Of a DNA stretch of 64,000 nt, positions 1 through 12,800 are shown piece after piece. The DNA lies in assembly GCA_021292105.1 (NCBI GenBank), contig CM037870.1:8777558-8841557 (forward strand), read 5' to 3'. Every line of letters starts with the position of its first letter. Positions within the stretch are counted from its first letter, which is position 1. The notes under the pieces were generated by a model that saw only the letters and a program-made list of their open reading frames with translations, did no database searches and was not told the origin of the DNA. A program made the position numbers and the translations under genes. Origin of the DNA: Anadara kagoshimensis. Its lineage: Eukaryota > Mollusca > Bivalvia > Arcoida > Arcidae.

Positions 1-495
1 TGAAACTGAAAGAGAATTTTTAAAATAATAATTATATCTTAATTATGGTATAAAGCTTATTAATTTTATGATGTCATGTCATGTGATGTGATTATTTTTA
101 AAAAATGTTTAAGAAAAAAAATTTCTGTTCATTCTGAAAAATATTCACAGTATTTTCATGAACCTTTAACTCATGATTTTCAAATGAAATGAAGTCATTT
201 GCATATAAGTGAATGAACTATTTTTAACTAATTTTGCCAAATAATTAGATTGTGTTGATCATATTATACTAAGATGATTGTATGAACTAAAACAGTTTGT
301 CTTTTAACTAAAATTAGTGTTTTAAATATGTAAAGTAGCTATGGACAGACTAATTATTAATGCATTATTTTTTAAAAATTGGAAATTTATGAAATACGTT
401 ATTTGTACATCAATCTTTTGATCAAATAGATAATGAAAATGTTTAACGTTCCCATTTACTTAACAATATAAAGTCCGTTTTGCATGTTCAGATTG

Positions 496-671
496 CAGTC
501 AAACCTGTCTATAAAGGTCATCAAACAGAACCAGTAAAGTGGCCTTTATGGGCAGGTGACCTTTATACAGGTTCAAATAATATGAATAAAGAACAATTGG
601 GATGCAATTCTACTGGCCTTTATATGCAGGTTGCCCTTATATAGAGATGGCCTTTAAGGCAGGTTGGACTG
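496..671 (+). mobile_element. MITE family B, 176 bp
   Basis: Starts CAGTCAAACCTGTCT and ends GCAGGTTGGACTG, imperfect terminal inverted repeats, with a palindromic body of 'CTTTATA' and 'GGCCTTTA' blocks. A second copy in the opposite orientation lies at 39166-39343. Confidence 0.8.
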
Positions 672-2086
672 TCATCTAATTTATGCTGTTAATATTAATT
701 TTTGTCCTGTGACAAAACAGATTTGGAAGCTATAGTAATGGGGTAGGTTGAACTGTATATAAAAATATACATGTACATATATTCAAAAAAAATTGTCAAT
801 AAATCATTTTTCATTGCACTCAGATGACACTGTGTTAATTCTTGACTAGACACCTGAAGAAGTGCAGCCAGAGGGTTAGAAATTCTCGGCAAAAATTATG
901 TGCATGTTATAAGTGCATGATGATCATGTGTCTAACTTAAAATGGAAATTACGAGTATATGATGCATGACTCGACTTTGTAAAGGAGAATGTATGCAGAT
1001 TGAAGCAGATAAAATACATTGCTTTTATAATTACTGGTATATATATATATCCAGTTTATACAGATCATGTATGTATATTTTATGCATATTTATTCAATTT
1101 ATTCAAGGCCAGACAAACTAATTTTGTCAATTGAAACACAGGTCCTGACTTGCTGACTTATTTTAGTTGTTACTTTGTCAATATTGTCAGGGCTGTCACC
1201 TCTGTTTTGTACTGGTTCATCGGCTCTTGTAAAAAGTACAAAGGCAATTTGAAAAAACTTCTAATGACAAAATACAGAAAGATACCAAAAATTACAATTT
1301 TGTATTTAATGTTTTCAAATTGGTAAATTTTTACGAAGCATATAAGTTTAAACCTTGGGAAATTAATGGACCTATTTTTTGCCCCAAATTACCTGTAAGC
1401 AGATTGACCTCCCAGATTGTTATTGTTACGGGCCTCAATAATTACATCACTATCTAGGTTATGCATTTGTATTCCTGTTATTGCATTTTGAAAATTTTAC
1501 AAGAACATGTGTGTTCAAACCTTACTCAGGACTTTTGTGTTCAAAGCTTACCGGTAATTAGCTTATTAACCTGAATTGATTAGTGAAAAGTTGTATCTTT
1601 TGTATATAAATTTAGTCCATGTTCTTCAGTTTTATGTATAAAGTTAGTATATTATACCATTAGCAATATAAATTAAAAGCAATTTATCTATATTTCATTT
1701 TTCTACAATGGTGCTTTTATATTTAAAGTGATATTTCAAATTTTCACAACATCTGACTACATATGTTGATTTATCTTTAAATAACATTGGCCTGTGAGTT
1801 TTGCAAGCACTTCTAACTACTGGGTAATATTTTCTTGATTTAAATATGGCAAGCTTAAAATCTTAATAATATTGTTCTTTCAATTTTTTAAAATATATTG
1901 ATGAATTTAATGTGTCATTTAATTTTAAAGATTATTCTGAGCATACATCCTCATTCTATTTTTACCAAAATATTTCATGTACATTGTATACTTATTTTAA
2001 GGTCAAATTAGTGAAGAAAATTTTAAGGATTAATTATGAAACTCGCAGGCCAGGTCCAGTTTGACTACATGTTATTCCATACATAA

Positions 2087-2600
2087 TCAAAAACAATCAT
2101 ACTAATCCATTTCCAAATCACAATCCAGAAGCAAAGTAAAAACTTTGGAACTGACAAGTTAGGTTACACACATGAACTTCCACCAGGAAAGGGAGGCTGG
2201 GTGCTCTGGAAGGGTAAGCTCCTCCTGTTTAGCTAGCTACACAGGTACCCTCCATGTGTGTAATCAAAATTGTGTGACAGGAACATGGAACTATGGGACA
2301 TCAAATACATCCAGGGCAATCCTAGACATAGAGACATCAAATTTATTAACAATACTGTAATGTTGGCCATAAAACCTTTTAAGGGCCTTGTTAAGCCTAG
2401 GCTTGCAATATCTTCGGGTCAACAATTTTTTTGCAAACAGCCTGCTTCATTGTACAAAGTCAACATAGTGAGTTCATTGGAAAACGATTACACCATAAGC
2501 AGGAGAAGCAAGTATATTGCTGCATAGAAAAGGAAAGTTGACAATAGAACAATTGAAGTCATCACTTTTGTCATAAAGTTTCAAATGTAGCCTTACAATT
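2087..2600 (+). mobile_element. Family A interspersed repeat, near full length
   Basis: Matches 62825-63305 along its whole length: CACAATCCAGAAGCAAAGTA, GAACTTCCACCAGGAAAG, 'TCCTGTTTAGCTAGCTAC', 'TGTGTAATCAAAATTGTGTG', 'GGCCATAAAACCTTTTAAG', then AGGAGAAGCAAGTATATTGC. No transposase frame. The class is unknown; a non-autonomous DNA element is likely. Confidence 0.8.
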
Positions 2601-3295
2601 GATTTTATATATTATATAGAACTTCAAATCATATGATTTATATAAAAAACTATGCATTTACATATTGGTAATTACAGGCAATTGGCAGTTTTAAATGTTC
2701 AGAGTTTTTAATTAACAATGTTTTATAGAAAAAAATTGATTATGATACATAATTATGTGCTGAATATGCTTCATAAATATTCATGAAATTTGTATATTAA
2801 AAGATATTTTTGAAAAATAATTACAAATGTCCTATCCCGGTACTTAAAGTGGATTTAATCTCTGTTCATTGATCTTGCTATATTATCTCCCCTTACAAGA
2901 AAGTTAATTTCCATAGCAACCGAATGTTAATTGTTCTAGTTAGTAATATTTGACAATTTTACTCCAGTTTATGCCATGAAAATCACTGGATTCATTTTTT
3001 GTCCATGCCTTTTTATCGTATTTGTCCTTGCATTTATGTGTAATTAATTGTCTATTACCTTCCTTGATTATTTGTTCACAAAGTCTGCTTCAACAATTTT
3101 TACAAATCTTTCTTATGCATCTCCAGTGTTAAATTGTGTCTGAGCCATATCTCATAATTGCTTTGGATGACTGTCATAAAACTTCACATGAATAATCTTC
3201 ATGGTCCTAAGGTGTGTTGATCATGACCTTTAACTAAGGTCATATCAGAAAGGTCAAGGTCACGGAACATGTTAAACATTTGTAGATGTTGAGGT

Positions 3296-3483
3296 ACAGT
3301 AAAACCTTGTTATAATGCCCCTCAATAACTTTGCCACCTTGGTTATCGCCACACTATTTTGAAGTCCCAAAATCCATTTTGTTTATGTTTTTCTTTATCC
3401 GCCTCCCCGATTTATCACCAAACCCCTTTATAACGCCAAAATTTGACTGAACAAATAGTGGCGATGAATCAAGGTTCTACTGT
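3296..3483. mobile_element. MITE family C, 188 bp
   Basis: Ends ACAGTAAAACCTTG and CAAGGTTCTACTGT are near-perfect inverted repeats. The interior repeats 'ATAACGCC' and 'TTATCGCC' on opposite strands. No coding capacity. Confidence 0.75.
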
Positions 3484-3490
3484 GTATTTG

Positions 3491-3523
3491 GCTCTCTCTC
3501 TCTCTCTCTCTCGAGAGAGAGAC
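3491..3523. repeat. CT microsatellite joined to its inverse (GA)
   Basis: A (CT)n run is followed directly by CGAGAGAGAGAG, making a self-complementary tract next to MITE C. Confidence 0.85.
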
Positions 3524-3777
3524 AGTTCTAGTTTATCTTTGTACACTATTTTAACAGTAATGTATTAAATATCCCTTTTATTTATGCATTTGTACCATAG
3601 AAATTGTTATTACAATGTATTTATAACCATGTTGAAAATATTTTGATAAAATGTTGATATGAAAACAGGTGATAGTTCTTATATTTACTTGTTACCATAA
3701 GTACCAGTAAATACAAAGTTTTAAGCTATCTATATGTAGTATACAATATGCCATGATTGTAAATAATTGTGCCATTT

Positions 3778-3899
3778 CATCTACAAATTTTGTATCTCCA
3801 GTGTCATGACAACTGATTTCTATAAATCACTCAGGACATTCATCTACAAATTTTGTATCGCCAGTGTCATGACAACTGATTTCTGTAAATCAGGACATT
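3778..3899 (+). repeat. Two-copy direct repeat, about 60 bp
   Basis: CATCTACAAATTTTGTATC...CAGGACATT occurs at 3778-3840 and 3841-3899 with a few differences. Confidence 0.85.
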
Positions 3900-5817
3900 T
3901 TTGTGTTTGTTTTATTTTTGCTTAAATTCCAGAGAGTGACAAGACTAAAAAAATGAACTTCTGTCAATTATACAGGTATTTTATTTCAATATTATTTGCT
4001 TGAATTTACACTGACCGTCATAAAGAAAAGCAAAAAATTAAATATGTTAATATCTTGAATAAATGTTGCATTCTTAAAACAAATTCATTAATATTTTGAA
4101 ATATCAAATCTTGTGAAAATTAACTGATGCAAAAATGTCCTAACTTCCAGCATTTTTTTTGTATATTTTTTTTTATTATTTTTTAATTTACACTTTTTAT
4201 GCTCGATGTATTTACATGTATCATATAGCTTTAAGATGTAGATAATGGATGTTTGTTACATTTTTTGCGTTGTTTCTACAACTTTTAATTCTGAGTTTAT
4301 AACCATTTTAGAGATGTACTGCTATTCTTTTTTTTACAATTTTCTAACACTGCATGCTTTTGTAAAATTTTGAAAAAATGTTTACCAGTTTGGCAGCAGA
4401 CAAATTTCAAAGTAAATGCTTACATTTTCAATTTTCTGGTAAATATGCACTTGTATTACATGGTAACCATATAAAAAATATGCTGTTATGTATAAATGAC
4501 AACAGCAGCAGCACTGATACACACAGAAAGTGGGTGCACTGATCACTGGGGTTAATGAACAACAAATGAAGGTTTTTTAAGCATGCATTGGAATTTCTTT
4601 ACAGGAGTGTTTTTGACTGCATATATATATCATTCAGCTAGCTATAGCTATAAACACCATAGCAATAATTTTGACATTTATTTATTAAGATGAAGACAAA
4701 AATACTGTATATTATATGTTCAATTGTGGGAAATATAGAAAACCATTTGAAAATAAATTTTATGCTGAAAGTGTCATAGTAATTTTCTTACAAATGTTAT
4801 TTACAAATTGAATATGAAAATACAAATGTATGATTACTTTTTACACTATTTGTTTATTATTTGTCCAGACTTTATGTATATTATATATGTTCTATCAGCA
4901 TTGCAATAAATATTTCTACATATTTACAAATTTGACTGGTTTTTTGTAAGCAATATTAATTAAGGCATAAATCAATACCACATCCTTTATGTTTTTCAAA
5001 TGAAAAAAAAATGGGAACATTTTAAGAAATGGCTTTATTCATTTAGCATGTTTAGGTTCTAGGGAAATTGGGACTTTACCATTCTATTTTAACTAGACTA
5101 ATCATTTATTTCCTACCACTGTCCTGATTAGACCAGAAAAGGTTTAATATATTGAAATTCCACTACGGCTGTATTATGACGCAAAGAATAGCAAGTGTTT
5201 ACCGTATAAAAGCACAGATAAAACTATCACAAAAATAAATAAAACCTGGATATAAAAGCTTGTAATAGACAGCTTTCATTAAGTGCAACATTCTTCACAC
5301 ATAAAAGTAATTATGGTATCTATTATGCTGTTGTTGCTAAGTTATCTGTTGTAATAATAACTAATTAAGTACACAATAAAAGCAGTTTTTGCTTTCTACA
5401 ACTTGGATGCAGTTGTCTAATAATGCACGTTATCTTGCTGGTATTGGTAATTATTCTTATATTGAATAAAACAGGTATTCTATAAATGTGCATGCTTGCA
5501 AACATGACGTGAAAAGTAATTACTTCACAAATATACAATTTAAAATTGCTTCAAATCAATTAATTAAAACCCAATTATTAATTGTCAGATTACATTTGCT
5601 TCCCAGATGATTTATCGTTTAATTAAGAACATCCTATTTTAACTAATTGCTTTCTATTTTTTTTACTTCTATATTAAGTAAGTAATTTATCAATGTTCCA
5701 TATCCAATCCCTGAATTATTTGACAGATAATATTTTTTGTGTTACAAAACATACTGATTTTCCCCTGAAAATTAAAAAAAAATAATATTTAGGTAATATA
5801 TTAGGTGATGTGTTTAA

Positions 5818-6993
5818 AGGTCACCGGTCACCAAATTTATCAATTTTGTATTTTGCATTCCTATGGGTAGAATAGTCATTATTGATGTGTCTGACGGTTT
5901 CCCACGCCTTATATTTACCTGTAATACACTAAAACCTTACCTTAACGAACTGCTAATACTCGGTAGTTTCCGACACCGCTCGTAACTTTCCGGCGACCTA
6001 ATTGATGACGTACATGGTGTTAAGCTGCTGAGGAAAGACACATTACCTATATATGTATCCATATATTACATGTGGGTTTATGTGGTGTTTTGAAGGCTTT
6101 TAAAGTTTGATTTCAAGTCAAAATGATATACTTTGTAAAGTTTGGATATAATAAAATAACAATGACCGATGAACATGTTTTTTCCACAAAATTCAGAACA
6201 ATTAAAAGCCAGAATTACACAAGTCCTTCATGCAGCTTTTTAATTGTTTTGAATGCATTCAGATTAAACATTACGAGATAAGTCAGGGAAATAAGAGTGG
6301 TAAAATCATTGAAGACAATTCAAATTATTATGAATGAATTCAGTGAAATATATAGATTTTAAACAATTTTAATTTTCAAAATTAATTTAATTCCGTTATT
6401 CAATCAGTTCACCAATTCACACGTTCAAACAGAGAGTACGCCTTGTTCAAATTAACTAATCTAATTTAACTTTAATTTATTCGATTTTCAGAATCCATCA
6501 AAAAATGACAAATAACATTTACCGGGTATATCACAAAGATATACGCACGTCTCAATTAATGTTGCATATTGTAAGGTAAACTCTGTTAATTACAGGTGGT
6601 AGATGTCTATTTCTAAACAGGATGTTTCCTAATGTAGCATATTGATAATCTCTTAATTACTGGTATGTGAGGGGATGTAAATCACACTTTGAACGATATT
6701 AATTTATTGTGAATAAATGAAAGAAAGTTTCACTCGAGTTTTGAGTCCTTAGTTAGTCGGGTATCACATTTTGATGACGTTCTTTTCATCCCATTAAAAT
6801 TATTATTATTATTAAACTTACTGCAAATAAGGAATAGGAAGCTATTGAATTGAAATTGTTTTCATATCTAAGTAATACTGGGGTGAACTATTTTATTTGA
6901 GAGACAATAAGAAATTATTTTTTAAGCCTTTATTTTGATAGGTCTAACCCAGATTCTAACCGAAAACGTGTTTTTTTATTCATTACATGGGTA

Positions 6994-7027
<34 letters not shown>

Positions 7028-7182
7028 CTTTGATTTTAATCTAAAAAGGAATTAAAAATGGGACAATTTCTAAAACAAATATGAATTAAAATCAATTTGA
7101 GGTCATAATATAGCTGTACTAGAGAGAAGAAAAGATTTTTAAAAAAATGCGGTTCTTTTTATTATTCCTTATGATAAATAGA

Positions 7183-7227
<45 letters not shown>

Positions 7228-7370
7228 CTTAATTAATTAATTAATTAATTAATTAGTTAATCAGAGATATGTAAAGATAATTAAAATGATATGAAATATG
7301 AATGAAAATTAATGTGAACAATATTTTAAATAAAAAACGGAATTTGGGGTTCTTTAATTATTTGTTGTGA

Positions 7371-7413
<43 letters not shown>

Positions 7414-8041
7414 CTCAGAGATATGTAAAGATTAAAATGATATTAAATAGTAATGAAAATTAATATGAACAATATTTTAAATAAAAACGAAAATTTGGGT
7501 TCTTTTATTGTTTGTTGTGATAAATAGATATAAATAAATTAAATAAAATAAATAAATAAATAAATAAATTTCAAAAGAAATGAAAAATTATGTTTTGTAA
7601 AAGTATTAGTAAATAGTATATCATACTTAGAGCAAACACAAATATAGTTTTTTTTCTTTATTTATTTCTTATTATTATGTTTATTATTTATTTATTTTTT
7701 CTGCTGAAGGAAATTGAAATACCCGATGCTTAAAAATAAATAAGTATATAAAAACACTAGAAGTTATTTCCGATAAATCTGGGTAATAAACGCAGTTCAC
7801 TATACAAGCTTCATTTACTAAATAGCTGGGATAACACCTTCTGCGTCACTTCCGGTTTTGTGCCCTTTTAATATCAAAGGGAGATAACACAGTTTTTCAA
7901 CAGTTTCAGGACTTTAATTTACGCTGTAGAAAAGGACAGAAATGATTAAAAAATGTTATATGTGGCTAAATCGACTTTTTATGATGTAATCTTTTGGAAA
8001 ATAGTACTAAAAAAAATTCGGTTTTTGGTGACCGGTGACCT
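5818..8041. mobile_element. 2.2-kb non-autonomous DNA element flanked by TTAA
   Basis: The left end AGGTCACCGGTCACCAAA (5818-5835) is the exact reverse complement of 8024-8041. Both ends are flanked by TTAA (5814-5817 and 8042-8045), the target duplication typical of piggyBac-type insertion. The interior has no long frame but carries (AAT)n, (AAAT)n and (TTAA)n tracts and about three degenerate approximately 170-bp units (7120-7570) with 'CAGAGATATGTAAAGAT' and 'GAACAATATTTTAAATAAAA'. The TIR sequence does not look like classical piggyBac ends. Confidence 0.85.
6970..7600. repeat. Microsatellite cluster and degenerate tandem units inside the TTAA element
   Basis: (AAT)n at about 6996-7025, (AAAT)n near 7184-7226, 7368-7412 and 7540-7567, and (TTAA)n near 7228-7256. 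Between them a longer unit with TATGTAAAGAT, GAAAATTAAT and GGTTCTTT recurs three times. Confidence 0.8.
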
Positions 8042-8464
8042 TTAATTAATTAAAACATCTTGTCTAATATATTTATCATAAATAGCTGAAATCAATATTG
8101 ATTCTTTTCCTTTTCTAATTATTTCTGTAAATTAAAAATTGTGAGTTTGTAAAACACTTAAGGTATTTTTAGACTCATTAAGCTAAATGATAAATTGAAT
8201 TATGTTTAAACAACTATCATCAATATCATATAGCATCAAATTAAGATCAGTGGTCTGTATGTTGGTATATAGGTAACATGTAGACATTAAATTCTGACAA
8301 TTTTAATGATATAGCATGAACTCAAAGTAGTGTATGAAATTACCAATCCAAATTTTGTTGTAAAAACTGATGGTGAATTTAACAAATATGGTGGAAAAAT
8401 TGCAACAACATGAATATGTAGCTAGCCTCTGATGCAATTCTCCTGTAAGAAAAAAAACATTACC

Positions 8465-8790
8465 GAATTTAGCTGGTAGAGTGCTTGCAATGCTTCTATT
8501 ATGGGAGTTAGAACCCTGTATGGGCCTGGCCAAGCCTAAATAATAGGTATTAACCCTTCTTTCAACAAGCACTTTGCATATAGAAATGAAAGTCATGGGG
8601 GTCCTTCTGAAGAGATCTTAAAAAGGATGCCCCTTGTCACAGTAGGCATGGCATGCTGATTTGAACCTCTCTGCAGATTGCTCCGAGTTCACTGCAAAAG
8701 TAAAACTTTTTGCCATTTTACCTACAGCTAGCAACATCTTGATTAAGGTGAAATAATCTTGACTGGACACAACACGCCTTTAAAAATAGA
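8465..8790 (+). mobile_element. Degenerate tRNA-derived SINE
   Basis: The head 'TTAGCTGGTAGAGTGCTTGC' resembles a tRNA A-box. The body 'ATGAAAGTCATGGG', 'GATGCCCC', CACAGTAGGCATGGCA matches the SINE at 52340-52620. An old, diverged copy. Confidence 0.65.
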
Positions 8791-9319
8791 AATGCTTGTT
8801 AGATTCTATAAATTATGAATGATGTGCAGGAGTTAACAATGGATCGGCATCCTTTCCAGTATGGAATCTTATACTCTGATTCACTTAAATATATACACTG
8901 GCATCTCTTGAGCCATCTCTTCCTTACAGACACAGTGTAGTGTACGTAGTGCAGTGAAAAAGAACCATAACTCAATTTCATAATTTAGGAGTTATTGCTT
9001 ATTTTCCACATTGTGTGCATGTTTAGAGCTTGCTAACATGAAATTTACATAGCAGTAATTAGTCACTACATGATTGGTGAATGTTTAGACCCTGGCTGCT
9101 GATGTACCAAGAACCTAAAATTGTTTTAGCTTGCCTGTACAAGATACAGAATCTGAGGTCATATCATACCCAATATGAGTGTATAAGCATAAGTTTGCAG
9201 CAGCTATTACATTTTAATCGACTATATGTGTAGGCTATGAACTGTTTAAAACCCCCCAGTTTCTAGGTAATCAATTTAATTGTGTTTCAATTTCAATCTA
9301 GCATGTTCTCATCAATGAA

Positions 9320-9640
9320 TGGACTTGGTGGCCAAGTGACCCAAAGCCCTGGCTCACGGATTACAGTGCCTCTGACCTCCTAGATTTGAATCCAATTTGA
9401 GGTGTTTAGATCTTAGTGTGGGAAACTTGTAAGTTCGTTTACAAAAGGTTGTTGGTTTTCTCCTGACACTCCAGTTTCCTCTCACCTCACCTCACCTATC
9501 CTCTTCGTGCCCATTGGCACATAAGGTCCCAGTTTCCTCTACCATCCTAGAACTGACCACCTTGATATGAGTGGAAAAATCTTTACTGGGGCTTAACTGA
9601 AGGTGTCCAACTATGGTTTGTTATTGTACAATGCTCCTCT
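9320..9640 (+). mobile_element. SINE (tRNA-like head), interrupted by a 46-bp insertion
   Basis: Head GGACTTGGTGGCCAAGTGAC, B-box-like GATTTGAATCC, and tail 'CCACCTTGATATGAGTGGAAA' with 'ACTGGGGCTTAACTG'. It shares its tail with copies at 14415, 22030, 25750 and 47190. Confidence 0.7.
9483..9528. mobile_element. 46-bp LINE 3'-end micro-insertion with 12-bp target duplication
   Basis: The segment 'ACCTATCCTCTTCGTGCCC' with a (CACCT) tract resembles the LINE end at 55634-55700. It is flanked by CCAGTTTCCTCT at 9471-9482 and 9529-9540, and interrupts the SINE. Confidence 0.7.
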
Positions 9641-9828
9641 GAAACAGCTTGATTTTTCCTGTTTTGATTTGTCAGGTTTGTAGCAGTTATTGGGCTTAGT
9701 TTGCCACAACAGGGGACATCTATCCTTTTTTCATGCAAACATTAAAATTTTACAGATTTTTTCTAAAAAGCTGAAAATGAGTAGAATAAGATAAACAAGA
9801 TAGATATTAGATTTATTTTATTTTTCAG

Positions 9829-12800
9829 TTAAGTGGTCAAAATACAGAACAAGATAGAAACGGTTATCATAAAGACACTGTTCAAAGAACTTTTAGTATT
9901 GGTAGAAGTACAAATCATTCTAACCAATCAGATTCTTCAAAACATTCATATTCAGGAAAGCCATCAACATCAAAAGAAATCCACCAATCAAATTCTTCGA
10001 AACATTCATATTCAGAAAAGCCATCAACATCAAAAGAAATCCACCAATCAGTGGGGCCAGAACATCTACCACTCGCTACAAAACAAAGTCATTTACAGAT
10101 AACTCTACAAAATACACCTTCTTCATCAGCCTCACATCCTATAGGTAAGTTTAGATAATACAGGTCATGTTTCAGGTATAGGGTCAGTATAATATATTCT
10201 GCAGGTAAATACAAGTCTTTGTCACCCTTCAAAGAAATCTCTTGCATAGCGATTGGTTAACTTGCTAAGGTACATTGAACTGTTCTAATCCTACCAGGAT
10301 ACATACACATGCAAGATTTAGTGATAAAAGGAAAGGGACTTGTACATCACAGAAGTCTAATTATATGGCAAACAAACACTGCAGCAAGGTCCACAAGTCA
10401 CACAGGATATGAAATTGATTAAACGTCAAAAACTTTGAAGGTTGACAAAAATGTTAGAGAGGTTTTTTGGCAGGATACATGGCCCAATGTTTAATGCCTG
10501 CGGCTTATGGTATATAAATCTTTGGAAAGGATACATGTATATATTGGTACATGTAACTTGTGAAAAACCTTTGTAATATTTATAGTGCATAATTGAATTA
10601 AAAATAAAGTTCCCTTTCTTTTTCCATGCTTATATTTCAATGATTTAATTACATGTAAGTCTAGGTGCTAATTTTGTTTATTATTTTTGTTCAAGAGCTA
10701 GGCATTGATGGTTACTGTTCAAATTTAAAATGTTAGCATACAGACCAACAATGTCTACAAAGAAAGGAGACACAATAAACTCAAACACATTGAGACAACA
10801 TGTAAAGACTGAGGACAAAAAAAAACTCTTTCTTGTAATTTGTTGACAGGAGTGATTAGGCGTGAGGTTTTTAAGAATATCACATTTATCACTCAGCCAC
10901 TGTAGCTTAACAACAATAGAAAAAGACAATGTAATTTTTATAAATGGTTAATAACACTTATATTCTTTTGTTGTTGTCTTGGAATTTCAGCAAAATGTTA
11001 AATGGATATAGAAATGTTCATTTAAATGAACATTTTACAATTTTATTTTTAGTTCCTGAAATTTGTTCAAATAAAGCTGAGTGTATACTGTCTGGAGAAA
11101 CTGGTGAATGTGAATCGCGATCAGTGTCATCAGAATGTTTACAATCACGGGAAACAGGTGAATGTGAATCATTACAAGGGACACAACTCTCAGAAGACGA
11201 GGTTGATTTTATACCTAGTTCCCCACCACCAACACCACCTCCGGACTATCCATCAAATTTTATTAAAACGACTAGCGAGATTTCCTCGGAAGCGTCATCA
11301 TTAAGTTATAATTCAATACATGATGAAGTGATTACAATCAGAAAAACAGATACAGTTGATTCTAAAGAAGTTTTAAACCCTCTGTATTCAAGTGGGCGAT
11401 CTTCTCCCACATTAATTATATCCAGACCAGAAATCAAGGTTACTGATCAAACAAAAAACATGAATAATTCAGGAGAAAGTACCGCTGACAAAGCTAAACA
11501 TTATTTTGAGAAAGACTTGGTCATAGAAAACCAAAATGGTGATGATAAACCGCAAACAAACGGGGTAGATTCAGAATCAATAGAGGGACATCATCAAGAT
11601 GATAATGCTCAGAGAAGAAATTCAGCTGAAGAGCAGAATAATGGTGGTAAAATTACACCAGTACCTGATGTGGTTACCGAGAGATTAAAATCAATAAATT
11701 TGGCACCACCACCACCGCCTGTTATATCCCCTGGATCACCAACTCTTACTAATGGAGATCTACGACCAGAGAGGTGAGTGTAATTAATTATGTTGGAATA
11801 TGACCGTCATTAAAGTATTTTGAGTACAATGTCTCTGCATGTATTAAAAAAAAATCTTGGAAATATTTGATATCCCATAGTTCCATATTCTTTTTATTCT
11901 CAATTTCTATTTCACATGCCATGGTTGTAGCTTGCTAAACAGTAGGTGCTTATCCTTCTGGAGCACTCAACCACACTTCCCTTGTGTTAGTTCACAAATT
12001 TATATTGATTTGCCAATTTTCAAAATGTTTCTTTTTCTGTTGGGTATGTGGCTTTAACATTGACCAGTATGTTTTGTGTTGGAATGAGGTTTTTTCAAGA
12101 TTATTTCACATATATTTTTAGGCAGATATTTCAGGAATGGTGGTCTAACAACTCGGAGAAAACTTCTACCTTTTGGCAAATGAATTTGGGTGAAAACATA
12201 TGTATGCAGGTTTCAATGTTAAGCAAAAGGGGAGGGGGAAGCAAGGAATTTTTTATAAATACTATATATTTAATTAAATGGTTGTGTAAACCTAATTTTA
12301 GTGCAAATCATGAATTGGTTTAATTCATTTGCACTTGAATGAGTATAAATTTCAAGGATTACTTTGTTGACTATGATTGTGTTTAATTGATGGTGGATTT
12401 AAATTAGCACCTCAGTATCATTGCAATATACTGAAGATTACTTTTTTATTGCGAGAGATTTATTAACCCTAATTTCACAGGGTTCTCAGTCCTGAATTCA
12501 AATATCACGCGAATATTCCCAGAATTGCGAAGATTATTAAGTCAAATTTAAAACATGATGGCAAGCAACTATGACCGTCGTAAAAGTATGTCATATAAGA
12601 TGCAATAAAGTAAATTGTAAACTTCGCCGTAACTTGCAAGGTTCTACTTGCAAGGTTCCATTGAAATTTCTGGTTAAACGGTTCTTTATTAATGTTTCCT
12701 TTCAACCGTTTACAATAAAGTTTTGATGAAACTTCACTGTAACTTACAAGGTTTTATTGAATTTTCCCTTTAAACACTGACTGTCGATGCTCAATTAAAC

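Larger units (their letters stand above)
1..9828. other. Gene-poor stretch upstream of or inside the first espin-like intron
   Basis: No exon with good splice sites and a convincing protein is visible. The stretch holds AT-rich DNA, MITEs (496-671, 3296-3483), a family A copy (2087-2600), a 2-copy tandem repeat (3778-3899), the 2.2-kb TTAA element (5818-8041), two SINEs and a 30-bp CT tract near 3491. It is probably intron or intergenic DNA of the espin-like gene. Confidence 0.6.

Noticed and set aside
2172-2527. Two short + strand frames as genes
   Set aside because: They lie wholly within a family A repeat.
1-9828. Ankyrin-repeat exons expected upstream in an espin-type gene
   Set aside because: I looked for ankyrin-like peptides with splice sites and saw none; they may lie outside the window.
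10681-10929. Minus-strand 82-codon frame in an espin-like intron
   Set aside because: No recognisable motif and no splice-supported neighbours; likely chance.
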